In this document: positions 34,779 through 42,584 of the stretch, one piece after another
Numbering within the stretch: the first letter of the stretch is position 1
How the letters are laid out: every line of letters begins with the position of its first letter
Source: CAVXXD01 sp963765625
GTDB lineage: Bacteria; Actinomycetota; Geothermincolia; Geothermincolales; Geothermincolaceae
Direction of reading: 5' to 3'
Assembly: GCA_963765625.1 (NCBI GenBank)
Contig: CAVXXD010000016.1
Location: forward strand, 177,195-241,194
Length of the DNA: 64,000 nt
Notes under the pieces: model-generated
What the model was told of the DNA's origin: nothing
The model's input: the letters and a program-made list of their open reading frames with translations, nothing else
The model's database searches: none
Program-made: the position numbers and the translations under genes

Positions 34779-35516
34779 ATGGAATTGATCGACAGGACCA
34801 TCAGGGACCTCAGGTCATTCATAGGAGGTCTGCCGGGCAGGAACATCACCATGCCTTCTGTTCCATGGCCTCAAGGAGGCCCCCGCAATATAGTGCTGGG
34901 CGATGATGTCGGGTTGGAACTGGGAAACCCCAGGGATGAATCCGTGGCCTGTGTCCTTTGGTCCGACGATCTCGATGCCGTCATTGACGGGGCGGTTACC
35001 CTCGTGGGGCCAGACTTCCCCGAGAGCGCCGGCAAGGCCTTGCCCTTCGGGAAAGTCGTGCTGGTGGGGGTGGAGGGTTTCGACGAGGACAATACCTATG
35101 AACGTTGCACGGAACTGGACCTTCTGAGGTTCAATATCGATCAAGAGGGGTTCATGCTCAAGGCCGTATCCCAGTACCAGCGGGAGTGGTGCCGGGTCAG
35201 CAGGCGAGCGCTCGAGACGGGCTTTTCGGCCGGGCACCTTGCCGCCGCTCTCATCAAGGAGCTGAAGGCGGCACCCTATGTCCATTCCGCAGAGCTGATC
35301 TTTCTGACCTCATCCCCCCAGGATGTCCGAGAACTCAGGGAGATCGTGAATCCGGCGGTTCGTCTGGTAGCCGCCATGGACAAGATGGCGGGCGAGATGG
35401 ACTTCGACTGTGAGGAGTGTGAGTTCGAGGATGTCTGCGACGAGGCCGACTTCCTGCGGGGGATGAGGGACCGCGCTAAAGAAAAGGTGGAAAGAGGGAA
35501 CAGTCTACATGGTTGA
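34779..35516 (+). CDS. CO dehydrogenase/acetyl-CoA synthase subunit-like protein
   Basis: A 245-residue protein. The segment NIVLGDDVGLELGNP, then DGAVTLVGPDFPE and LPFGKVVLVGVEGFDE, resembles the N-terminal domain of the CO dehydrogenase/acetyl-CoA synthase beta-type subunit as I remember it. The C-terminus has a cysteine motif CEECEFEDVCDE that could bind an Fe-S cluster. The catalytic A-cluster domain is missing, so acetyl-CoA synthesis is not expected. It lies 4 bp after the activase and overlaps the CooC-like ATPase gene by 8 bp, implying a joint role, perhaps in cluster or metal handling for the reductase. The family call is from recollection and moderately sure. Confidence 0.6.
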   Translation: MELIDRTIRDLRSFIGGLPGRNITMPSVPWPQGGPRNIVLGDDVGLELGNPRDESVACVLWSDDLDAVIDGAVTLVGPDFPESAGKALPFGKVVLVGVEGFDEDNTYERCTELDLLRFNIDQEGFMLKAVSQYQREWCRVSRRALETGFSAGHLAAALIKELKAAPYVHSAELIFLTSSPQDVRELREIVNPAVRLVAAMDKMAGEMDFDCEECEFEDVCDEADFLRGMRDRAKEKVERGNSLHG

Positions 35517-36286
35517 TCGAGCCAGGATAATAGCGGTATGCGGCAAGGGCGGAGTCGGGAAGACCTCACTTTCGGCCATGATGGTGAGGCAGTTGGCACG
35601 GAATAGAAACATGAAGATCCTGGCCATCGACGCGGACCCCGCAGTGGGCCTGTCGGCAGCCTTGGGGATACATGTTCATAAGACCGTTGACGATATCCGT
35701 AAAAGCCTTGTCCAGCAGATCCAGGAGGGAGAACCGTAAGGCCGGGCCGGATATGTCGTTTCAGCTCGACTACGAGGTCTTCGAATCCCTGGAGCACCAG
35801 GATGGCATCTCACTGCTGGCCATCGGCAGGCCGGAGGATGAAGGCTGTTTCTGCAGGGTGAATACGTTGCTCAAAGAAATCATCCGTGACATGGCCGATA
35901 AGTTTGATATCGTGATCATCGACGGGGAAGCCGGTGTCGAGCAGATCAACAGGCGGGTAATGAAGAAGGTGGATCATCTGGTCCTGGTGAGCGACACATC
36001 GGCAAGGGCCGTCGACGTCACTGCCGCAATCGCGCATGTCGCGGCGGACAACAGGGCGGTTGACTTCGGGCGTATGGGGCTGGTCCTCAACCGGGTCCGG
36101 GATGCAGGAGAGGTCGAAGATATAAGGGGCCGGACTGATCTTGATATCTATGGGTGGATGGCCGAGGACGATATGATCCGGGATTACGACTTCCGCGGAC
36201 AGCCGCTGACGACCATGTGCGATTCATCATCCACCCTTGGGGCGGTGTCCGCGATAATCGAGAGGCTCAAGGGAGGAGATGTCTAA
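35509..36286 (+). pseudogene. CooC/MinD-type ATPase, one frameshift
   Basis: The N-terminus IIAVCGKGGVGKTSLSAMM is a deviant Walker A (KGGVGKT) and is followed by ILAIDADPAVGLSAALGI, as in CooC nickel-insertion ATPases. The frame stops at 35,739 after EGEP, but the next frame continues seamlessly from about 35,730 (SFQLDYEVFESL, GEAGVEQINRRV, VLVSDTSARAVDVTAAI) to 36,286. One missing base near GAGGGAGAACC explains it. Total length of about 258 residues fits CooC. CooC proteins load metal into CO dehydrogenase, and here no CO dehydrogenase is present, so the client may be the reductase or the CdhC-like partner. The stop overlaps etfA (TAATG). Confidence 0.8.
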
Positions 36287-37267
36287 TGGCTGAAAAGCAA
36301 GGAATCCTGGTAATCGCGGAGGTCACCCCGGACGGGACTCCCGACAAGGTGACCCTGGAACTGCTGGGCCTGGGCGCGAAACTGGCCGCGTCCTCGGGCA
36401 AGCAGCTGCAGGCGGCCTGGTGGCCGGCGAAACGGCGGGCCTGGCCCCGACACTCATCGCCGCCGGAGCCGAACACCGTCTTCGCGGTGGACGGTGACGC
36501 CTTCGCTGCCTACGACCCCGACCTGCACGTGGCCGCGCTGGTAGAAGATAATCGAGAGACAGCCTGCGCCCTCGGCGGTGCTGCTGGGCCACACCACCAT
36601 CGGGATGGACCTGGCGCCCGCGCCTGGCCTTCGCGCTCAAAACCGGGCTGACCACCGACGTGGTGGCTCTCGGATTCAAGAACGGCGAAGCTGGTCTGCA
36701 CCAAGCCCATCTACGGCGGCAACGCCATGGCCGTGTACGTCTCCAAGGGAGGGCCCACGCTCGCCACGGTGCGCCCGGGCATCGGCGACCCGCCGGCGCC
36801 CGACGCCTCCCGCCAGGGCGAGATCGTCAAGGTCGAGTGGAAGCCGCCCTCGGCGCCGCGCATCGCCATCAAGGAGAAGGTAGCCGAGGCGGGAGAGGAC
36901 ATCCGCCTGGAAGAGGCCAAGGTCATCATCTCCGGCGGCCGCGGCATGGGCGAGCCCGGAGGCCTTCGAGCAGCTGCGCGACCTGGCCCGCTCGCTGGGC
37001 GCGGCGGTCGGCGCTTCCCGACCCCCGGTGGACGCGGGCTGGTGGCCTTCCACCCAGCAGGTGGGTATCACCGGCAAGATCGTCTCGCCCGAGGTCTACG
37101 TGGCCGTGGCCATCTCCGGCTCCAGCCAGCACCTCTCGGGCATGTCCGATTCCAAGGTCATCGTGGCCATCAACAAGGACCCCGAGGCCTACATCTTCAA
37201 GGTATCCGACTACGGCGTGGTAGGTGAATGGCAGCAGGTGCTCCCCGCCTTCAGTGCCAAAGTATAA
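36286..37267 (+). pseudogene. etfA: electron transfer flavoprotein alpha subunit, several frameshifts
   Basis: Starts MAEKQGILVIAEVTPDG after ribosome site GGGAGGAG. Conserved pieces then jump between frames: VAGETAGLAPTLIAAGAEH, VFAVDGDAFAAYDPDLH, VLLGHTTIGMDLAP, LAFALKTGLTTDVVALG, and YVSKGGPTLATVRPG. The FAD-binding C-terminus follows (ISGGRGMGEP, QVGITGKIVSPEVYVAVAISGSSQH, INKDPEAYIFKVSDYG). At least five or six single-base indels are needed, mostly in G/C runs. As written it is non-functional. ETF would accept electrons from the acyl-CoA dehydrogenases of this operon. Heavy decay, or a poorly resolved stretch of sequence. Confidence 0.85.
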
Positions 37268-37285
37268 AGCGATAGTGGGGGGTTG

Positions 37286-38093
37286 ATGAACATGGCGGAA
37301 CTTAACATCCTGGTCTGTGTCAAGCAGGTTCCCGATCCCGGAAGGCCCTCCTTCCGCTTTCGAGGTGGACTCCACGGCCAAGAAGGTCATCCCCAAGGGC
37401 ATTCCCCCGGTGCTTTCTCCCTTCGACGAGAACGCGCTGGAAGCGGCCATCCGCGTCAAGGAAGCGGCGGGCGGCACCGTCACCCTGCTCTCGGTGGGCT
37501 CCAACCTCTCCAAGGCGGTCATGCTCAAGGCCCTGGCCTCCGGCGCCGACAGGCTGGTGACGGTGGACGACGCCTCCTGCAACCAGGAAGCCCTCGACGC
37601 CTTCGCCACCGCATCGGTCCTGGCGGCGGCCGTCAACAAGGTCGGCCCCTTTGACCTCATCCTCACCGGGCGGCAGGCGGCCGACACCAACGCCGGGCAG
37701 GTCGGGCTGGGTCTGGCCCAGCTCCTCAACCTCCCCGCCGTCTCCGTGGCCGGCAAGGTCGAAGTCACCGACGGCAAGGCCCGCTTAGAGACCATGCTGC
37801 CCGACGGCTACGAAGTGGTCGAGGCTTCCCTGCCCCTGCTGGTAACCATCAGCCACGAGGTGGGGGACCTGCGCTACCCGAGCCTGATGGCTATCAAGAA
37901 AGCAAAGACCCTCCCGACCGAGACCCTGACCGCTGCCGACCTCGGCGTGGACCCGGGTAGCCTCGGCCTGACCGAGATAACCGCGCTGGCCGCTCCCAAC
38001 CGCGAGCGGCGATGCCGCCTGGTGGAAGGGGAAAGCCCCGAGGAAGCGGGCGCCAAGCTCGCCGCGGTGCTCAAGGAGGACAAGATCATCTGA
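37286..38093 (+). pseudogene. etfB: electron transfer flavoprotein beta subunit, one frameshift
   Basis: The first codons (MAELNILVCVKQVPDPG) are in one frame, and the rest (from about 37,345: FEVDSTAKKVIPKG, FDENALEAAIRVKEA, ILTGRQAADTNAGQVGLGLAQ) in another. One base lies out of place in CCCGGAAGGCCC. The C-terminus NRERRCRLVEGESPEEAG is intact. The order etfA-etfB, 18 bp apart, is unusual but known. The start could be ATG 37286 or 37292 after GTGGGGGG. The protein would pair with EtfA to carry electrons from acyl-CoA dehydrogenases. It is the last plus-strand gene of the operon. Confidence 0.87.
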
Positions 38094-38115
38094 AGCGCGG
38101 ATAAAGAGAAGTTGC

Positions 38116-38870
38116 TCAGAGGCCGATGGTCTTGCCGATGATCTCCCGCATGATCTCGCGCGTGCCGCCCCCGATGGGCCCCAGGCGCGTGTCCCGGAAG
38201 GCCCGGGATACCGGGTATTCGTCCATGAAGCCGTAACCACCGAAGATCTGCAGGCAGTCGTCGGCCACCTTGCAGGCCATGTCACAGGCGAAGAGCTTGG
38301 CCATGGACACTTCCTTGATGGGGTTCTTCCCCTGCACGTGCAGGTCCAGGGCGTGATAGGTCAGGCGGCGGGCCGCCTCGATCTGGGTGGCCATGTCCGC
38401 CAGGGAATGGGCGATCACCTGGAACTTGATGATGGGCTGCCCGAAGGCCTCGCGCTCCTTGGCGTAGGCGATGGTCTCCTCCAGCAGCGCCTCCGCGCCG
38501 CTCACCGCGCCCAGGGCCAGGGTCATGCGCTCCCAGGCGAAGTTGGCCATGATCTGGAAGAAGCCCTTGTTCTCCTCGCCCAGCAGGGCGTCGGCCGGCA
38601 CCCGGCAGTCCATGAAGGACAGCTCCCCGGTGTCAGAGGCCTTCCAGCCCAGCTTCTTCAGCTTCCTGGAGGTCTCGAAGCCGGGAGCCCCCGGTCCACC
38701 AGGAACTGGGAGATGCCGCCGTAGCCCTTCTCGCTGTCGGTCTTGGCGGCCACCACCACCCAGTCGCACTTGCAGCCGTTGGTGATGAAGGTCTTGGAGC
38801 CGTTCAAGACCCAGTCGGAGCCGTCGCGCACCGCGTAGGTGGTCAGGCTGGCGACATCCGAGCCGGCTGT
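38116..38870 (-). pseudogene. acyl-CoA dehydrogenase, N-terminally truncated and frameshifted (duplicate copy 1)
   Basis: It is nearly identical to residues about 150-300 of the copy at 41.2-42.1 kb and continues to a normal C-terminus (GGYGFMDEYPVSRAFRDTRLG, IGGGTREIMREIIGKTIGL). A one-base deletion near 38,695 splits it (VDRGLPAS against VDRGTPGFETS). The 5' end is replaced at SDVA by a fragment of the promoter module: CATATGCTGAC (38879-38869) is joined directly to coding sequence. The N-terminal 145 or so residues are lost. It is a recombination product of the tandem duplication. Confidence 0.85.
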
Positions 38871-38907
38871 CAGCATATGAGGCTCAAGCCAAACCCCGCT
38901 GGAGCAC

Positions 38908-38955
38908 GACCGAGACGCCCGCCTATTAGAAGCTTTGCTTGACCCGTCAATCCAC
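38908..38955. repeat. 48-bp repeat, copy 1
   Basis: GACCGAGAC-GCCCGCCTATTAGAAGCTTTG and onward to GACCCGTCAATCCAC recurs at 42287-42334 with two mismatches. Both copies sit upstream of an acyl-CoA synthetase promoter and belong to the tandem duplication. No coding frame is evident. Confidence 0.75.
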
Positions 38956-38958
38956 TCA

Positions 38959-39026
38959 ATAGAAAAATTTCTAAAATAATATAGAAGTTTCATGTCTATA
39001 CACTAACCACCGTACAAACATATGCT
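38959..39026 (+). promoter_or_regulatory. island promoter module E (acyl-CoA synthetase copy 1)
   Basis: The first repeat is degenerate (ATAGAAAAATTTC, 38959-38971), the second perfect (ATAGAAGTTTC, 38981-38991). TATACA follows, then AACATATGCT (39017-39026). The palindrome's first half is altered and one extra A makes the spacing 36 bp. The leader downstream is shared only with module G. Confidence 0.72.
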
Positions 39027-39112
39027 GGCTCAAGAATCCGCACATCTGCAAGTTGGATTTTAGAACGCAAGAATAGATATTCGGATCTCACGGCTGGAAA
39101 GGGGGAATCAAC

Positions 39113-40633
39113 GTGAACATCGGTGAATGGCCGACCAGGTGGGCGGCGCGATATCCTGACGAGATCTGTCTCAGGTACGGCGACCTCACTCTGACCAATA
39201 GCGAATTCAACACCAGGATCAACCGACTGGCCCACGCGTTGCAGGAGATGGGCGTGAGGAAAGGGGCGCGCGTGGCGGCGCTCATGGCCAACAGCAACAT
39301 CTTCCTCGAGGTGTTGCTGGCCCTGAGCAAGCTGGGCGGGATCATGGTGCCTTTGAACTTCCGACTGTCTCCGATAGAGCTGGAGTACATCCTCAACGAC
39401 TCCTCGCCCATCGCCCTGATCTACTCGCCCGAGTTCCTGGAGACGGCCGAGGCGCTGAGGGGCAAGGTGCCGTCGATAAAGCATTACCTGTGCGAGCTGG
39501 AGGGAGGATCGGCCTCGGACCCGTTGCTCGAGGAATGGATGAAGGGGAAGACGGACGAGGAGCCGGTCCCCGACGCCGAAGTGGGGATGGACGACTACCA
39601 GTTCATCATGTACACGTCAGGGACGACGGGCAAGCCCAAGGGGGCGGCCATCCTGCACGGCAACTCCCAGTGGAACGCCATCAACGCGATCCATATGTAC
39701 GCCTTCGCCAACACCGACGTGAGCATGGTCACCGCGCCGCTCTTCCACATCGGGGGCCTGGCGATATCCGCGTTTCCCATGATCTACGCGGGCGGCCGGA
39801 TGGTGATCCAGCGCTTCTTCAACCCGTCCGAGCTGCTGCAGCTGATCGAGAAGGAAAAGGTCACCATGATGTTCGGTATCCCGGTGATGTTTCTGTTGAT
39901 GACCCAGATGCCGGAATTCGGCACCACCGATTATTCCAGCGTGCGGTTCTTCATCTCCGGCGGCGCTCCCATACCCAAGCCGCTCATCGAAACCTGGCTG
40001 AACCACGGCGTCGTTTTTAACCAGGGCTACGGCATGACCGAGACGACCAGCGCCATCACCGCTCTGCGGGTGGAGGACGCGCTGCGCAAACTGGGCTCGT
40101 GCGGAAAGCCGGTGTTCCACACCGATATCAGCATCATGGACATGGATGGAGCAGACCTGCCCGCGGGAGAGATGGGCGAGGTGTGGGTCAAGGGCCCCAA
40201 CGTCATCCGCGAGTACTGGAAGCTCCCCGAAGCCACGGCGGAGACTATCACCGACGAATGGCTGCATACCGGGGATATGGGGTACGTCGACGACGAAGGC
40301 TACCTCTTCCTGGTCGACCGGCGTAAGGACATGTACATCAGCGGGGGAGAGAACGTCTATCCCGCCGAGGTTGAGGACGTGCTCATGGCCTTCGAGAAGC
40401 TCGCGGACGCCGGGGTGATCGGCATCCCGGACGACAAGTGGGGCGAGGTGGGGCTGGCCGTGGTGGTCGTCACGCCGGGTAAGGAGGTCACCGAGGAGGA
40501 GGTCATAACGTTCTGTAAGGAGAGGCTGGCCAAGTACAAAGTGCCCAAGAAGGTCGTCTTCGTGGAGGCTCTGCCCCGTACCGCCACGGGCAAGATCCTG
40601 AAAAAGGAACTGAAAGCGCAGTATATCGAATGA
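39113..40633 (+). CDS. acyl-CoA synthetase (AMP-forming), duplicate copy 1
   Basis: A 506-residue ANL-superfamily ligase. P-loop motif YTSGTTGKPKGAAI is near residue 165, A5 motif GYGMTETTSA, A7/A8 HTGDMGYVDDEGYLFLVDRRKDMYISGG, and catalytic Lys in PRTATGKILKKELKAQY. It activates a carboxylic acid with ATP to the acyl-AMP, then to the CoA thioester, the entry step of the proposed pathway. The start is GTG 39113 after GAAAGGGGG. About 96% identical to copy 2 by eye. It is followed by a small membrane protein gene. The long antisense frame over it is a shadow. Confidence 0.93.
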   Translation: MNIGEWPTRWAARYPDEICLRYGDLTLTNSEFNTRINRLAHALQEMGVRKGARVAALMANSNIFLEVLLALSKLGGIMVPLNFRLSPIELEYILNDSSPIALIYSPEFLETAEALRGKVPSIKHYLCELEGGSASDPLLEEWMKGKTDEEPVPDAEVGMDDYQFIMYTSGTTGKPKGAAILHGNSQWNAINAIHMYAFANTDVSMVTAPLFHIGGLAISAFPMIYAGGRMVIQRFFNPSELLQLIEKEKVTMMFGIPVMFLLMTQMPEFGTTDYSSVRFFISGGAPIPKPLIETWLNHGVVFNQGYGMTETTSAITALRVEDALRKLGSCGKPVFHTDISIMDMDGADLPAGEMGEVWVKGPNVIREYWKLPEATAETITDEWLHTGDMGYVDDEGYLFLVDRRKDMYISGGENVYPAEVEDVLMAFEKLADAGVIGIPDDKWGEVGLAVVVVTPGKEVTEEEVITFCKERLAKYKVPKKVVFVEALPRTATGKILKKELKAQYIE

Positions 40634-40736
40634 TAGGCTTTGGGGGGAGATAGACGGGTTCTTCCAGAAATATAGGGGAAGCGGCAGCCAGATCGTGCCG
40701 TGAAGGGTAAATGGAATGCTTGGAGGGTGGTAACTC

Positions 40737-41144
40737 ATGATCGGGGTAGAGGACAAGTTCGAGATCAGATTGATGAGGCATTATGCCGCCAAGCCGATCG
40801 GGGACTTCATAGCATGGGTGTCGTCGGCCATAACGGTAATGTTATGCTTCCTGACTTTTTACGGTGCACCCAGAGTTTACTCCGGCTACGAGACGCCGCA
40901 AGGTATCGTCATCCTGGCTTTCGGGGGCTTGTGCTGCCTCTTCTCGTCCGGGGTGCTCCTGGTGAAATGCATCAGAAACGACTTCTGGCTGCCCCGCAGC
41001 CCGGGATGGCTCTACGGGCTCACCGCGTTCGTGGTAGTGATCGCGTCGTTGATCGGGTTGTTGTTCCCCTTCAAGGAGAGCCCGAGCTACGGGGCGATGG
41101 CGGGGACTTTCTCACGGGGCTCTTCCTCATGTTCGGCAGCATGA
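40737..41144 (+). CDS. small three- or four-helix membrane protein, copy 1, frameshifted at the C-terminus
   Basis: A 135-residue protein with hydrophobic helices at about 25-45, 58-78, 92-112 and a truncated last one. Family unknown. Compared with copy 2 it lacks one T in a TTTT run (near 41,110), so the last helix LTGLFLMLGSMMKF is replaced by SRGSSSCSAA. A weak GGAGGG ribosome site precedes ATG 40737. Its position after the synthetase in both copies suggests a linked role, perhaps substrate uptake, but no transporter motif is seen. Confidence 0.7.
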   Translation: MIGVEDKFEIRLMRHYAAKPIGDFIAWVSSAITVMLCFLTFYGAPRVYSGYETPQGIVILAFGGLCCLFSSGVLLVKCIRNDFWLPRSPGWLYGLTAFVVVIASLIGLLFPFKESPSYGAMAGTFSRGSSSCSAA

Positions 41145-41151
41145 TGAAGTT

Positions 41152-42054
41152 TTAATCCGGCGCCCGCCGGGCTGCCTCGATCTGGGTGGCCATGTCCGCC
41201 AGGCTGTGGGAGATGACCTGGAACTTAATGATGGGCTGCCCGAAGGCCTCGCGCTCCTTGGCGTAGGCGATGGTCTCCTCCAGCAGCGCCTCCGCGCCGC
41301 TCACCGCGCCCATGGCCAGGGTCAGGCGTTCCCAGGCGAAGTTGGCCATGATCTGGAAGAAGCCCTTGTTCTCCTCTCCCAGCAGGGCGTCGGCCGGCAC
41401 CCGGCAGTCCATGAAGGAGAGCTCCCCGGTGTCCGAGGCCTTCCAGCCCAGCTTCTTGAGCTTCCTGGAGGTCTCGAAGCCGGGGGTCCCGCGGTCCACC
41501 AGGAACTGGGAGACACCCCCGTAGCCCTTGTTCCTGTCGGTCTTGGCCGCCACCACCACCCAGTCGCACTTGCAGCCGTTGGTGATGAAGGTCTTGGAGC
41601 CGTTGATGACCCAGCCGGATCCGTCGCGCACGGCGTAGGTGGTCATGCCAGCGACGTCCGAGCCGCCTCCCGGCTCGGTGATGCCCAGCGCGCCGATGCT
41701 CTCCCCCTTGATCCCTGGCACCAGGTATCTCTGTTTCTGCTCGGGAGTACCGAACTTGTTGACCTGGGGCATGGCGATGGCGACGTGGGCCCCTATGGTC
41801 GCCGCCACACCGCCCGAGTTACAGCGCATCAACTCCTCGTGGAATACCGCTTCGGCCAGCAGGTCATCGTCCCCCCCGAACTCCTCGGGGTACTGCATTC
41901 CCAGAAAGCCCAGGTCGCCCATCTTCTTGAAATACTCGTAGGGGAAGTCCTCAGCCTCCTCCCACTCGTCGGCGTGGGGCAGCAACTCGTTCTCGATGAA
42001 CTCCCTCAAGGATTTGCGGAAGTCCTCGTGTACTGGCTGGAACAGATCGCTCAT
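41152..42054 (-). CDS. acyl-CoA dehydrogenase, C-terminally truncated (duplicate copy 2)
   Basis: 300 residues from MSDLFQPVHEDFRKSL, with ribosome site AAGGGAGG. N-terminal and middle domains are intact: YPEEFGGDDDLLAEAVF, GALGITEPGGGSDVAGMTTY, and FITNGCKCDWVVVAAKT. The protein ends abruptly IEAARRAPD where sequence from the neighbouring membrane-protein end begins (junction about 41,155-41,168). The C-terminal helical domain of about 75 residues, which completes the FAD and substrate site, is missing. It is therefore probably inactive unless complemented. Promoter module F is upstream. Confidence 0.85.
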   Translation of the reverse strand: MSDLFQPVHEDFRKSLREFIENELLPHADEWEEAEDFPYEYFKKMGDLGFLGMQYPEEFGGDDDLLAEAVFHEELMRCNSGGVAATIGAHVAIAMPQVNKFGTPEQKQRYLVPGIKGESIGALGITEPGGGSDVAGMTTYAVRDGSGWVINGSKTFITNGCKCDWVVVAAKTDRNKGYGGVSQFLVDRGTPGFETSRKLKKLGWKASDTGELSFMDCRVPADALLGEENKGFFQIMANFAWERLTLAMGAVSGAEALLEETIAYAKEREAFGQPIIKFQVISHSLADMATQIEAARRAPD

Positions 42055-42157
42055 GACGCCTCCCTTGGTGTACCTGTATGTATCCCCGCCCGCGGCATTC
42101 TCTGCCGGCCAGTGCAGCGGCAAAAAAACTATGTCGATTGCATAAATACACAGTGCC

Positions 42158-42224
42158 AGCATATGCTTTGCGACGATGAGCGCATAGACAGGAAACTTCT
42201 ATAATTTTATAGAGATACTTCTAT
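42158..42224 (-). promoter_or_regulatory. island promoter module F (acyl-CoA dehydrogenase copy 2)
   Basis: On the minus strand: ATAGAAGTATC (42224-42214, one mismatch), ATAGAAGTTTC (42202-42192), 22-bp period, and AGCATATGCT (42167-42158) 35 bp from the second repeat. It points away from module G, so the 42.05-42.58 kb gap is a divergent control region for dehydrogenase and synthetase. Confidence 0.78.
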
Positions 42225-42286
42225 CAAGGACGCTAAACCCGGAACCGATAGTGGGCAGATACAGGGACACGGGCAAGCAGCGCACG

Positions 42287-42334
42287 GACCGAGACACCCG
42301 CCTATTAGAAGCTTTGCTTGACCCGTCAACCCAC
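42287..42334. repeat. 48-bp repeat, copy 2
   Basis: Second copy of the 38908-38955 sequence (two mismatches). It lies between promoter modules F and G. Sequence around it (42335-42431) shows no gene. Confidence 0.75.
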
Positions 42335-42431
42335 CGGCAAGAACATGCATGCGGCGATCGAGGCATGCCCGTAATCTGGTTTTCTCAACTTCAAAGGTGG
42401 GTTTATGAAGGATGTTTTTTAAGGGTACTCA

Positions 42432-42498
42432 ATAGAAGTTTTTCTAAAATAATGTAGAAGTTTCATGTCTATACACTAACCACCGTACAACATATGCT
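42432..42498 (+). promoter_or_regulatory. island promoter module G (acyl-CoA synthetase copy 2)
   Basis: ATAGAAGTTTTTC (42432-42444) and GTAGAAGTTTC (42454-42464) keep the 22-bp start spacing. TATACA follows, then AACATATGCT (42489-42498) at 35 bp. The leader to GTG 42585 is almost identical to that after module E. Confidence 0.75.
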
Positions 42499-42584
42499 GG
42501 CTCAAGAATCCGCACATCTGCAAGTTGGATTTTAGAACGCAAGAATAGATATTCGGATCTCACGGCTGGAAAGGGGGAATCAAC

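Noticed and set aside
39617..40756. Long antisense frames over both acyl-CoA synthetases (also 43089-44255)
   Set aside because: They exist in both copies only because the coding strand is duplicated; composition is His/Asp/Gly-rich shadow sequence without motifs.
10764..42498. Sigma-54 promoter as explanation of the shared module
   Set aside because: There is no GG-N10-GC (-24/-12) pair in the conserved part; the TATAC -10-like element fits a sigma-70 type promoter with activator.
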